Positions 1 to 9,487 of a DNA stretch of 32,837 nt are shown in pieces. The stretch is from positions 1-32,837 of the forward strand of contig JANQGW010000120.1 of the NCBI GenBank assembly GCA_028282905.1, written 5' to 3'. The stretch's first letter is position 1. Every line of letters starts with the position of its first letter. The DNA comes from Sedimentisphaerales bacterium (lineage in GTDB: Bacteria > Planctomycetota > Phycisphaerae > Sedimentisphaerales > Anaerohalosphaeraceae). The position numbers and the translations under genes are program-made. The notes beneath the pieces are model-generated. The model was not told where the DNA came from and did not search any database. It worked only from the letters and a program-made list of their open reading frames with translations.

Positions 1-1
1 C

Positions 2-1942
2 TATGAAGACGATACCAGGCAAAAAATCGTCACGGATCGAAGCTGGAAGGGCAGTGAAAGCCCCTTTACTCTGGCGTATGTGTATGGTTCGGAAGAATAT
101 GACGCGTGTCTGGAACAGCCGGGCTGGAACCGGCCGGGCTTTGACGATTCGGACTGGATTTACGTGGGTCGGGGAAATGTATTGGCGCCACTGGAATCTC
201 AAAAATCCCCTCCGGTGATAACACACGTCGTTCTTGAGACTCAAAAAATTACAAACCCCTCTCCCAATGTCTATGTTTTTGATATCGGCCAAAACATCAA
301 CGGTCAGCATGAAATCTATGTCAAAGGCCCGCGCGGAGCAGTGATCGAGATTGTCGCCGGCGAAGTTCTCCAGAAAAACGGCCGTGTTTTGCCGGTCTCC
401 GGTCATGGCAAGCAACTCTATACTTATTCAAAGTACACATTAAAAGGCCAGGGCATGGAAGTCTGGCGACTGACCCTGTCAACGGCCGGTTTTCAGTATA
501 TTGAGATCAGAAATGTGACCCGCGACCCGAACTGTAAAAAACTTCCGTATATTGATGATGTCAAGGGCTACCACACCTACACCGCGGCCAGAGAAGTCGG
601 AACGTTAAAAACCTCGGACTCAAAGTACAATCAGGTACTTGACTTGACGGTCAATACCTATAAAAACAACTTAGTCAGTATTCACACTGACTGTCCGACG
701 CGTGAAAAACTGGGGTGGCAGGAAAATACACATGGCATTGCCATGGGGGCGATGTACAGCTTTGACTTGCAGACACTTTGGACGAAAATCAGCAAAGATA
801 TCAGGGAGGCTCAGTTTGCCAATGGAATGGTGCCGACGATTGTACCTAAGACGGAACTGGGAATCGGAAATTACGGCGATGCTCCGTCATGGGGCAGTGC
901 GACGATTCTCAATCCCTGGGATATCTACTGGGTCTATGGCGATATAAAAGTGCTTGCCGATAATTACGATACGATGAAACGATATGCGGCATACCTGAAA
1001 AGCCGAGAATCAAACGACCAGACCCTCAGATTTGGTCTCGGCGACTGGAATGCGCCCGGCGGAACACATATGCCCAATATTGCCAGCGCGATCTATTATT
1101 ACAATATTATGGCGATGCGAAACACGGCCGACGTTTTAAGCAAGGCCCAAGATGTTGAGTGTTACAATAGAGAGCTTCGACGAATAAAAGCAGCGTATAA
1201 TGCCGCATTTTTCGATAATAAAGCCGGATGTTATAAACTCTCCGTACAAAGTACCAACGCCATGCCGTTATGGCTGGGATTGGTGCCGGAAGGCAGCGAA
1301 CAGAAGGTGTTAAAGTCGCTGCTGGATGACATTACGGCAAAAGGCGGTCACTTGTCCACCGGCGATATTGCCTGCCGCTTCCTGTTTAACTCATTAAGCA
1401 AATACCATCGTGATGATGTTGTCGCCAAAATGATCATGAATCCTACCCATCCCAGCTATTACGCATTTGTCAAAGATGGATATAACACGATGCTGGAAAA
1501 CTTTTCACGCTTTTCCACCTCATACAGTCATGATATGTTCGGGCACAATGTCGAATGGATGTATCGAACGATTGGTGGAATCTCCAACATCAGTCCCGGC
1601 TATAAAGACATCATGATTAAGCCGATCTTAATCGACGGTTTGACAGGTGCGAAAACGTCGTATAAATCTGTCAGAGGGCAGATAAAATGCGATTGGTCCA
1701 TTGACCGGAAAAAGAAAGATTTCAGATTGGATATTGTCGTTCCCGTAAATACCAGAGCCAATGTTTATATTCCTGTGAAAAATAAATCCTCTGTCCGAAT
1801 AACTGAATCAGACAGGACTTTATGGCAGGGTAATGGAGCAGTAGAAGCTGAGGCCGTTACCTTCGTTAATGAAGAAAAGGGCTATCTTGTCTGGAATGTC
1901 GGTTCAGGTTGCTATCAGTTCACATGTTCGAACAATAAGTAA
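2..1942 (+). CDS. Alpha-L-rhamnosidase, GH78 family (5'-truncated by window edge)
   Basis: This is a glycosidase expected to release terminal alpha-L-rhamnose. The frame is open from base 2, so the ATG at 80 is internal and 646 C-terminal residues are visible. The first ~55 residues match the GH78 N-terminal beta-domain (YDACLEQPGWNRPGFDDSDW). The (alpha/alpha)6 catalytic domain follows, with DCPTREKLGWQEN at residues 230-242. In the classical motif DCPxRExLGWxGD the glutamate (here E235) is the proposed general acid; the final Asp is replaced here by Asn242, next to Glu241. FGLGDWNAPGG lies around residue 348, and the segment MLENFSRFSTS (E499) aligns with the WE motif that carries the general base. 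HNVEWMYRTIGGI and a C-terminal beta-domain follow. The signal peptide, if any, lies outside the window. The product fits the deoxysugar-directed enzymes downstream. Family assignment is firm; substrate is inferred. Confidence 0.9.
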   Translation, partial: YEDDTRQKIVTDRSWKGSESPFTLAYVYGSEEYDACLEQPGWNRPGFDDSDWIYVGRGNVLAPLESQKSPPVITHVVLETQKITNPSPNVYVFDIGQNINGQHEIYVKGPRGAVIEIVAGEVLQKNGRVLPVSGHGKQLYTYSKYTLKGQGMEVWRLTLSTAGFQYIEIRNVTRDPNCKKLPYIDDVKGYHTYTAAREVGTLKTSDSKYNQVLDLTVNTYKNNLVSIHTDCPTREKLGWQENTHGIAMGAMYSFDLQTLWTKISKDIREAQFANGMVPTIVPKTELGIGNYGDAPSWGSATILNPWDIYWVYGDIKVLADNYDTMKRYAAYLKSRESNDQTLRFGLGDWNAPGGTHMPNIASAIYYYNIMAMRNTADVLSKAQDVECYNRELRRIKAAYNAAFFDNKAGCYKLSVQSTNAMPLWLGLVPEGSEQKVLKSLLDDITAKGGHLSTGDIACRFLFNSLSKYHRDDVVAKMIMNPTHPSYYAFVKDGYNTMLENFSRFSTSYSHDMFGHNVEWMYRTIGGISNISPGYKDIMIKPILIDGLTGAKTSYKSVRGQIKCDWSIDRKKKDFRLDIVVPVNTRANVYIPVKNKSSVRITESDRTLWQGNGAVEAEAVTFVNEEKGYLVWNVGSGCYQFTCSNNK

Positions 1943-2059
1943 GGTATTTCTGGAAAAATGATCCGAAAAACGAGTCAATAAAGGACTCTTGTGTTGTGAT
2001 TTATGACCAATAAGGTTCTTCCATAGCAATTGTTAAGTATTAATATGATTGGGGATTCC

Positions 2060-5000
2060 ATGAGAAAACGCTTCTTTTCGGCGATTGCTGCAGCATTGGT
2101 ATTGCTTTTTTGTGTTTTCCTGTCTTCTGCAGCGGCTGACAGTGTGGTGGTATTTAATGAGATTATGTACCATCCGGCTGATGGTGTGGATGCAATGCTG
2201 GAGTGGGTGGAGTTGTACAACCAGATGGCGATTGATATCGATATTTCCGGCTGGTCGGTCAAGGGAGCGATTGATTACACGTTTGAAGAGGGCGCTTGTC
2301 TGGCCGGCGGCGGGTATCTGGTACTGGTTAAATCGCCGGTGGCGTTTGAAAGCGTTTACGGAATTGCCGGAGCGTTTGGTCCTTTTGATGGACAGTTGTC
2401 CAATGCCGGTGAACGGATTAAGTTGATCAATAACTCCGGCAGACTGATGGATTCTGTCGAGTATAATGACCGGGGACCATGGCCGGTAGCCCCGGATGGT
2501 AGCGGTGTTTCACTCGCAAAAAAGGCATCCGATAATTCCAGTAGTCCGGCCGAAAACTGGACCAGCAGTGTCACCGTCGGAGGCACACCCGGTGCGGAGA
2601 ATTTCCCCGTGATTGACTTGAGTCCCAGACAGGTGAATTTGACGGATTCCAGTTCAACCTGGCGATATGACGCAAGCGGGACTGATTTTGGTATATCGTG
2701 GAGTCAGAGCGGATTTAATGATGCCGGCTGGTCTCAAGGGCAGGCGGCGTTTTACTGCGGCGATAAGCCCACCAGCCCAACACCCGTGCCGGTGACAACA
2801 TTATACAGTACGGGGCTGGATGATGACGGAAATCCGTTGACAGCGGGGCAGGCCGATCCGCACTATACGTTTTCTTCCGGTGATCCTATCTACGCGATTG
2901 TCAATCATCCTGCCTGGCTGGCCAATGACTCACAGTCTCAGTGGATCAGTTTCGGTGGAATAGGCACCGAGAATCAACCGGTTGGGGAATTTCCGGTCAA
3001 AACAACTTTTGATCTGACCGGTTGGGATCATCAGACTGTCTCGCTGAATCTGCAGATGTCAGCAGACAATGGGGTGACGGATGTTCTGCTCAACGGCACC
3101 AGCCTTGGGTTGTCATGGAATACCTATAATGCCTGGAGTTCCGTATTTGTGATTGATTCCGGATTTGTCACCGGGGTCAACGAGTTGAAATTTCTGTTTT
3201 TTAATGAGGGGCCCAATCTGAACCCAGCCGGTCTGAGAGTCAATGCCGAGGCAACAGCCATTCGCTCGTTGGGAACGACTGAAATACCGGTTTATCAGAA
3301 TACAATTTATTTCAGGAAAACCTTCAGCTATGATAAACTTTCCAATACTTCTTTGGATTTAAGACTGAATTCGATTTTTGACGATGGGGCGGTCTTTTAT
3401 CTGAACGGCAATGAAATTGCCCGTCGGAATATGCCTGTCGGGACAATTGACTTTAATGACAAGGCCTCTTCCAATGTAACCGATCCGATCTGGGGCGGCA
3501 CTATTAGTGTTCCCGCTGCCGATTTAGTGGATGGATTAAATACATTGTCAGTTGAGGTGCATCAGGCCGCTGGTGGAGCCGGTGACATGTTTTTTGATGC
3601 GACACTCAGCGTCATCGAAACTCCGCAGCCGCCGGGACAGGCTGCCAAGGTAGCATTTAGTGAGATTGCCGCAGCGAATAGCGGATCTTTCTGGTTGGAA
3701 CTGGTTAATAATGGAGAGGCCAGTATCAATCTTTCCGGTATGACGATTGTCGCAGACGGAGAGACTGCAGGCCAATATACCTTTAGCAGTCAAATGCTTG
3801 CGGCGGGGCAGTATGTAGCGGTAACAGCCACTCAGCTTGGATTTATACCAACTGACGAAGATCGGATTTTTCTTTATAACGCTAATGCTGATGAAGTTCT
3901 CGATGCGGCAGTCGTGAAAGATACACTACAGGGGCGAGTCGAGCCAATGGGACTATGGTATTCGCCTTTATCCGAAACACCTGGCAGCGTGAATGTGTTT
4001 AACTTCAATACCGACATTGTTATCAATGAAATCATGTATCACAAGGGCGACATTCCCGCCGTTGAGGGCGAATATGCGACGACGCTGCTGGTTGCGGCCG
4101 GAGATATGGCAAAAACACTTGTGCCGCAGGACGATTCCGCAGGGATGAACTGGACCGGTGGTAATGAACCGTTTGACGATTCAGCCTGGAATGATGGAAC
4201 TGGCGATACGACCGGTATCGGCTATGACGAAAACCCCGATTATGGAGCCGACATAGGAACCGATATTTATTCAGACATCTATAATGAGAATCAGTCTTTT
4301 TATGTTCGGATTCCATTTACGATGGATGCGGTTCCTGTTGCCGACTCGATGACATTGGCAATGAAGTACGATGACGGCTTTGTGGCCTATCTCAATGGAA
4401 CTGAAATAGCACGGCGTAATGCGCCTACGCTTCTGGAATGGAATAGTCCGGCGGCCGGATCGCATGAAGCAATCGGCTATGAGAAGATTGATATTTCCAA
4501 TCATATAAATTTGTTGAAGACCGGCGGCAATATCCTGGCAATTCACGGCCTAAACTACGGCGTTAGGAGTTCTGATCTACTGATTCTGCCGGAGTTGTCG
4601 ATTAATGAGCGGACCACCGCTCCGGTACCCGGTGGCGAATCATCGGAAGAATGGCTTGAACTGTACAACAAAGGCACTGTCGCGGTTGACCTGACCGGCT
4701 GGGAGCTGGACGGTGCGGTCGATTTCGATTTCCCCGCAGCTGCCTCACTCAATCCCGGCGAGTATTGGGTGGTTGCCAAAGACGCGGCCTTGATGAGTCA
4801 GTTGTATCCGATGATCACGATAATCGGTGAATACAGTGGTAATCTCAGTAATGACGGAGAATTGGTCGAGCTAATCGATGCTGCCGGCAACCCCGCTGAT
4901 AGTGTTCGTTATTATGACGACAAGCCCTGGCCGTATGAAGCGGATGGTTTCAATGCCAGCCTGGAACTGCGAGACCCGCGCAGTGATAATTCCAATGCTC

Positions 5001-8000
5001 AATCCTGGGCGGCCTCCAATGAATCTGTGAACAGTCAGTGGACAACTTACAGTTATCGCGGCATTGCACAGGCCAGTGCCGCCTCTGCGGCCGATTCTCT
5101 GTGGCGGGAGTTTGTGATTGGTCTGCTTGATGCCGGTGAGATTCTGATTGATGACATGAGCGTGATTGAAGATCCAGATGGTTCGCAGATCGAGCTATTG
5201 CAGAACGGTACTTTTGAGGCACTGCCCGGTGACAGTAAATGGCGTATTGTCGGCAATCATCGCCACAGCAGCGTGATTGAAGATCCGGATAATTCTGCTA
5301 ACCATGTTCTGCGGCTGGTAGCGACCGGCCCGACCGAGTATCTGCACAATCATCTCGAAACCACCTTCGCCGATGGACGTAGCGTTGTCAACGGCCGTGA
5401 ATACGAGATTACCTTCCGGGCCAAGTGGGTTTCCGGTTCAAATCAACTGCATACGAGACTGTATTTCAATCGGCTGGCCAAAACGAATCTGATTGAAAAT
5501 CCTGTTTTAAACGGCACACCCGGCTCACAAAACAGTTGTTATGAAGCCAATATTGGTCCGTTAATGTCTCAGTTGAACCATTTTCCGGCCGTGCCGGACA
5601 GTTTTGAGCCGGTGACGATTTCTGTTAATGCTGCTGATCCTGATGGAATCAATCAAATGATACTGTTCTGGCGTCCGGATGGAGAAAGCTGGAATCAAAC
5701 GGCGATGATCTTAACCGACGGTAATACATACGAGACAATGCTGGACGCACAGCCGGCTGCGACAAATGTGCAGTTTTACATACAGGCGATCGATACTCTT
5801 GGCGATCTTTCGACATATCCCGCCGCCGGTGCCGATTCCCGTGCCATGTACCGTGTTAATGACACAAGAGCGGCATCCAACGGTTTACATAACATCCGCA
5901 TTATCATGACCGACGCCGATGATACCTGGATGCATCAGGCTCACAATGTCATGAGCAATGACCGCATTGGTGCGACGGTAATTTATGATGAAAGCCGAAT
6001 TTATTACGATGTGGGTGTTCGTCTCAAGGGCAGCGAACATCATCGATTTCCCGATAATGAAGTCGGCTTCAATGTGGCTTTCCATGCTGATGATCTGTTC
6101 CGAGGTGTTCATAAGACTGTCGCAATTGACCGTTCCGAGGGTATCGGATTCGGCCAGCGGGAAATGCTAATCTTTCAGGCGGCCAACCATGCCGGCGGGA
6201 TTGTCAGCAAATACCACGATCTAATCAAAGTCATTCCCAACCAATCGGTTCACACCAGCGCCGCCGAACTTCAAATGGCTCGCTATAATGATATATTTCT
6301 TGACAGTACCTTTGACAACGGCAGCGATGGGACGTTATATGAGTACGAACTGGTCTATCACAGTAAGACCACTCTTGGCGGCGAGGAAGATTATAAACTG
6401 CCGGTTCCTGACAGTTATAGCGGTACTCGAATTCAGAGCTTAGGTTCCGACAAAGAGGATTACCGCTGGTTTTATTTGCTCAAAAATAATCGCAGTGCTG
6501 ATCCCTTTGATGATCTGATTGACTTTGCCGCGGCTTTTGGAGATACGGCCAATCTCCATGAGGTGATTGATATGGATGTGTGGCTGTCATCGTTTGCGAT
6601 TGTTGATGCCAGTGGAGCAGGGGACAACTATGGTGATGACGGATTTGAGCACAACGCCATGTTCTATATCCGCCCCTCAGACGGCAAGATGCTTTATTTG
6701 CCACACGATATGGATCTTGGCTATTCCGTGAGCAACCCGATTATCGGTAACAGTGATTTAAGCCGGATGCTGACGGTGCCGGCCTATGAGCGCCTTTACT
6801 ATGGTTACCTGTATCATCTGGCGACAACCTCGTATAATGCAAACTATATGTCTCGAATTGCTGACAACTTCGGCCAACTATTGCCCGAGCAGCCGTTTAG
6901 TTCACATCTGTCCTATATTGGTCAGCGAAGTAATTATATTTTTGATCAGATTGACTTACGTGTGGCACCGCAGTATGATTTTGCGGTAACCGGTCCGAAT
7001 CTGGTGGTGGCTGGTGCTTTTGCTGCAATTCACGGGACGGCCTGGATTGATATGAAGGAGTTGTACTTAGATGGAATCGATGAGCCGCTGGAGTTGGACT
7101 GGACCCTATCCGGCAGCGGGACCAGCAAGCAGTTTTTCTTTACTGCCACTGTTCCGGTAGAGCCGGGCGTCAATAACCTGACCTTCCGGGCCTATGATTT
7201 CCAGAATCGCTTGATTGCTACACACAATATGACCGTCACAAGCACAATTACCGAACGCCCGCTGCGGGACTACCTGCGCGTGACGGAAATCATGTATGAT
7301 CCCGCCGGCGGCAGCGATGAGGAATTTATCGAGCTTCAAAACACTTCCGGCCAGACGCTGGATTTAACGCATGTGACATTCACCGACGGCATCACTTTTG
7401 ATTTCAGCACCGGCGGCATCACCAGCTTGGCTTCGGGCGAATATGTATTGGTCGTCAAGGATTTGGCGGCGTTTTCCAGTCGATACGACACAGCCGGGTT
7501 GAATATTGCCGGCGAATTTTCCGGCAAACTGTCTAACGACGGCGAAACCGTTACGTTACAGGGTCAGTGGGCCTCAAAAATTCTGTCACTGACCTATGCC
7601 GACAGTCGCGGCTGGCCATTAGCCGCCGACGGGGCGGGCCATTCACTCGTACCGGTTTATGCGGCAATTGAAAGCCAAGCCGATGGCTCGGCTGATTTCG
7701 GTCCCAACTGGCGGGCGAGCACCTATCTCGGCGGCAGTCCCGGCACAGCCGATCCGCAGTCACCTGATTCCGTGGTCATCAACGAAGTCTGCGCCCATAC
7801 GGACTTCTCCAGCCCGTCTTATCCCGACCATGACTCCAACGACTGGATCGAACTGTATAACCCGTCCGGTTCAACGGTTATTTTCAACAGCGACTGGTAC
7901 CTGTCGGATGACAAAAATGATTTAAAGAAGTGGTCAGTTGGCTCAGAATCTCTTGCCGTGGGCCAATGGATTAGCTTTGATGAGATCAGTGATTTTCATA

Positions 8001-8920
8001 ATCCAATCACTTCCGGATTCGGACTGGACAAAGCCGGTGAACAGGTCTTTTTGTCGTATCTGCCGGGCAACGAGAATGACCGTGTGGTTGATTGCCTTAA
8101 ATTCAAGGGACAGCCCAACGGCTTCTCTTTGAGCCGTGTTCCCGACGGCGGCCAGTTCTGGTATGAAACTGCTCTCACACGAGATTCGACCAACGCCGAG
8201 GCGAATCCGGTCTGTGTCATCAGTGAATTCATGTATCACCCGGGCGCTGGCGGCAAGGAATACATCGAGCTGAAGAACCTGACAGCGTCACCGCTGACGC
8301 TGTGGGATAACGCCCCGGATGTTACCCGCGGTTGGCGACTGGACGGCGGCGTGTCGTTTGAATTCAGTGAATTGACAACGATCCCGGCTGACGGATTCCT
8401 TTTGGTGGTCGGTTTCGACCCGAACGAAGCGAATCTGGCAGCTTTTAACAACTACTACGGTACCACACTGACCGCTGATCAGGTGGTCGGTCCGTATGCA
8501 GGCGATCTGTCCAACAATACCGAGCGAATTGCTTTGGAAAGGCCTCAGGCGTCAGATGATCCGCTCAATCCCAATGACCTGTCATGGATTATCGTTGATG
8601 AGGCGATCTATTTCGACCAAGCCCCGTGGCCGTACAATACCGACGGCACCGGCCAGTCCGTCCAAAGAAAAGAACTGACAATCGCCGGCAATAACCCGAA
8701 AAACTGGCAGGCCAAAACACCATCGCTGGGCCTCTGGGTGAGCTTGACTGACTTTGACGCTAACGGCATCGTCGATATTGCGGATTTGATTGTCTTCGCC
8801 CAAGCATGGCTCAGTGAAACAGGTGATGCCAACTGGAACGCCGACTGCAATATTGCAACACCCGCCAACGGTAACATCGACCTAACAGACTTCGCCGAAT
8901 TTACGGATTATTGGCAATAA
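2060..8920 (+). CDS. Giant secreted lamin-tail / CotH-kinase-like protein with dockerin-like C-terminus
   Basis: The protein has about 2,286 residues. I chose ATG 2060 because GGGG sits 5 bases upstream and the product opens with a clear signal peptide (MRKRFF, a hydrophobic core, then SSAAA/DS). An in-frame TTG at 2030 and ATG at 2045 would place extra residues before it. Lamin-tail (LTD) modules recur, each opening with a version of NEIMYHP: about residues 27-180, 531-648, 650-970, 1735-1898, 1903-2045 and 2050-2225. Between them are beta-sandwich, jelly-roll-like modules (about 198-520 and 690-850, both with FYLNGxEIARRN-like strands), a possible carbohydrate-binding module (984-1168) and an FN3-like segment. 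A CotH-like domain (about 1278-1638) shows VGVRLKGSEHHRFP and LPHDMDLGY (D1550, D1552), the usual CotH kinase signature region. The last ~60 residues hold two Asp-rich dockerin-like repeats (DFDANGIVDIADL and NGNIDLTDF). A surface or secreted role is inferred; substrate is unknown. Confidence 0.88.
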   Translation: MRKRFFSAIAAALVLLFCVFLSSAAADSVVVFNEIMYHPADGVDAMLEWVELYNQMAIDIDISGWSVKGAIDYTFEEGACLAGGGYLVLVKSPVAFESVYGIAGAFGPFDGQLSNAGERIKLINNSGRLMDSVEYNDRGPWPVAPDGSGVSLAKKASDNSSSPAENWTSSVTVGGTPGAENFPVIDLSPRQVNLTDSSSTWRYDASGTDFGISWSQSGFNDAGWSQGQAAFYCGDKPTSPTPVPVTTLYSTGLDDDGNPLTAGQADPHYTFSSGDPIYAIVNHPAWLANDSQSQWISFGGIGTENQPVGEFPVKTTFDLTGWDHQTVSLNLQMSADNGVTDVLLNGTSLGLSWNTYNAWSSVFVIDSGFVTGVNELKFLFFNEGPNLNPAGLRVNAEATAIRSLGTTEIPVYQNTIYFRKTFSYDKLSNTSLDLRLNSIFDDGAVFYLNGNEIARRNMPVGTIDFNDKASSNVTDPIWGGTISVPAADLVDGLNTLSVEVHQAAGGAGDMFFDATLSVIETPQPPGQAAKVAFSEIAAANSGSFWLELVNNGEASINLSGMTIVADGETAGQYTFSSQMLAAGQYVAVTATQLGFIPTDEDRIFLYNANADEVLDAAVVKDTLQGRVEPMGLWYSPLSETPGSVNVFNFNTDIVINEIMYHKGDIPAVEGEYATTLLVAAGDMAKTLVPQDDSAGMNWTGGNEPFDDSAWNDGTGDTTGIGYDENPDYGADIGTDIYSDIYNENQSFYVRIPFTMDAVPVADSMTLAMKYDDGFVAYLNGTEIARRNAPTLLEWNSPAAGSHEAIGYEKIDISNHINLLKTGGNILAIHGLNYGVRSSDLLILPELSINERTTAPVPGGESSEEWLELYNKGTVAVDLTGWELDGAVDFDFPAAASLNPGEYWVVAKDAALMSQLYPMITIIGEYSGNLSNDGELVELIDAAGNPADSVRYYDDKPWPYEADGFNASLELRDPRSDNSNAQSWAASNESVNSQWTTYSYRGIAQASAASAADSLWREFVIGLLDAGEILIDDMSVIEDPDGSQIELLQNGTFEALPGDSKWRIVGNHRHSSVIEDPDNSANHVLRLVATGPTEYLHNHLETTFADGRSVVNGREYEITFRAKWVSGSNQLHTRLYFNRLAKTNLIENPVLNGTPGSQNSCYEANIGPLMSQLNHFPAVPDSFEPVTISVNAADPDGINQMILFWRPDGESWNQTAMILTDGNTYETMLDAQPAATNVQFYIQAIDTLGDLSTYPAAGADSRAMYRVNDTRAASNGLHNIRIIMTDADDTWMHQAHNVMSNDRIGATVIYDESRIYYDVGVRLKGSEHHRFPDNEVGFNVAFHADDLFRGVHKTVAIDRSEGIGFGQREMLIFQAANHAGGIVSKYHDLIKVIPNQSVHTSAAELQMARYNDIFLDSTFDNGSDGTLYEYELVYHSKTTLGGEEDYKLPVPDSYSGTRIQSLGSDKEDYRWFYLLKNNRSADPFDDLIDFAAAFGDTANLHEVIDMDVWLSSFAIVDASGAGDNYGDDGFEHNAMFYIRPSDGKMLYLPHDMDLGYSVSNPIIGNSDLSRMLTVPAYERLYYGYLYHLATTSYNANYMSRIADNFGQLLPEQPFSSHLSYIGQRSNYIFDQIDLRVAPQYDFAVTGPNLVVAGAFAAIHGTAWIDMKELYLDGIDEPLELDWTLSGSGTSKQFFFTATVPVEPGVNNLTFRAYDFQNRLIATHNMTVTSTITERPLRDYLRVTEIMYDPAGGSDEEFIELQNTSGQTLDLTHVTFTDGITFDFSTGGITSLASGEYVLVVKDLAAFSSRYDTAGLNIAGEFSGKLSNDGETVTLQGQWASKILSLTYADSRGWPLAADGAGHSLVPVYAAIESQADGSADFGPNWRASTYLGGSPGTADPQSPDSVVINEVCAHTDFSSPSYPDHDSNDWIELYNPSGSTVIFNSDWYLSDDKNDLKKWSVGSESLAVGQWISFDEISDFHNPITSGFGLDKAGEQVFLSYLPGNENDRVVDCLKFKGQPNGFSLSRVPDGGQFWYETALTRDSTNAEANPVCVISEFMYHPGAGGKEYIELKNLTASPLTLWDNAPDVTRGWRLDGGVSFEFSELTTIPADGFLLVVGFDPNEANLAAFNNYYGTTLTADQVVGPYAGDLSNNTERIALERPQASDDPLNPNDLSWIIVDEAIYFDQAPWPYNTDGTGQSVQRKELTIAGNNPKNWQAKTPSLGLWVSLTDFDANGIVDIADLIVFAQAWLSETGDANWNADCNIATPANGNIDLTDFAEFTDYWQ

Positions 8921-9371
8921 CCTGAAATTATTTTTAGAAGCAAGGAGATAACTATGAGACACACAATAGCGTTTGCGCAGGTTGAAAATCAAAACTAAAC
9001 TTCTGTGATTAACGATATTCAAAAGGGTGAAAGAGCACTGTAAATCAAAAAAGCTTACGGTTCTACTCTCATTTCACTTATATTGACTATGATCTGGTAT
9101 TTTTGTAAATCTAAAAAAAAAGATAAGTGACTTTAAATGCTGTGTTTAGCGTATAGTGTCAGATTTCCAAGAATGATTTGGAACCAAAAGGCTGTAGATT
9201 AGAGTCCTTTGCTTCCGACTTTACATGCCCTTATGAGGAAATCCTATGTGAGGGTTTCTAGCTGATGATTCTTGTGAATTTGATAAGCTCAAGGTTTTCT
9301 CAATAGTCGCAGTTGTCTGTGTACTTTAGTACGTAAGGGGGATAGCTCGTGAAATTAGCGGACATAAAGAA
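8921..9371 (+). other. Gene-poor intergenic region with small hairpins
   Basis: No convincing protein gene was seen on either strand. It holds a 14-codon reading frame at 8954 (listed separately) and several short inverted repeats. TCACTTAT (9074-9081) pairs perfectly with ATAAGTGA (9123-9130). TTCCAA/TTGGAA (9165-9170 and 9178-9183) has a 7-base loop. GTACT-TT-AGTAC lies near 9320. These could be parts of an untranslated leader or a small RNA, but no known RNA family was recognised. Confidence 0.4.
8954..8998 (+). other. 14-codon reading frame behind a strong ribosome-binding site (leader peptide or gene remnant)
   Basis: AAGGAGATAACT immediately precedes ATG 8954, and the frame MRHTIAFAQVENQN ends at TAA 8998. 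The ribosome-binding site closely resembles the one before the secreted protein at 14331 (AAGGAGATATAACA), so this may be the surviving 5' end of a lost secreted-protein gene. It could also be a short leader peptide. The peptide has no recognisable domain and is too short for a signal peptide. Expression is not shown. Confidence 0.3.
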
Positions 9372-9400
9372 TTGACAACTGATTTCGATGGGGGTACACT
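9372..9400 (+). promoter_or_regulatory. Sigma70-type promoter for the first LacI-family regulator
   Basis: A perfect -35 box TTGACA (9372-9377) is followed, after exactly 17 bases, by TACACT (9395-9400), which matches TATAAT at four of six positions. The predicted start is near 9407, leaving a leader of about 80 bases before ATG 9488. That leader contains an AT-rich inverted repeat (AAATATA 9415-9421 and TATATTT 9436-9442), a possible regulator site. Assignment is from consensus matching only. Confidence 0.55.
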
Positions 9401-9487
9401 AATCTAAATTCTATAAATATAATGAATTATGTCGATATATTTTGAAACGAGACTAAGTCTGATTAAATAATTATAGTAGATTTGCGA

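Noticed and set aside
1972..1988. GAGTC-AATAAAG-GACTC hairpin after the rhamnosidase gene
   Set aside because: Only 5 bp and followed by TTGTG rather than a T-tract, so it is too weak to call a terminator.
9238..9258. Possible hairpin GGAAATCC/GGGTTTC in the 9-kb intergenic region
   Set aside because: The arms pair only with wobbles and no regulatory landmark adjoins; kept only as part of the general description of that region.
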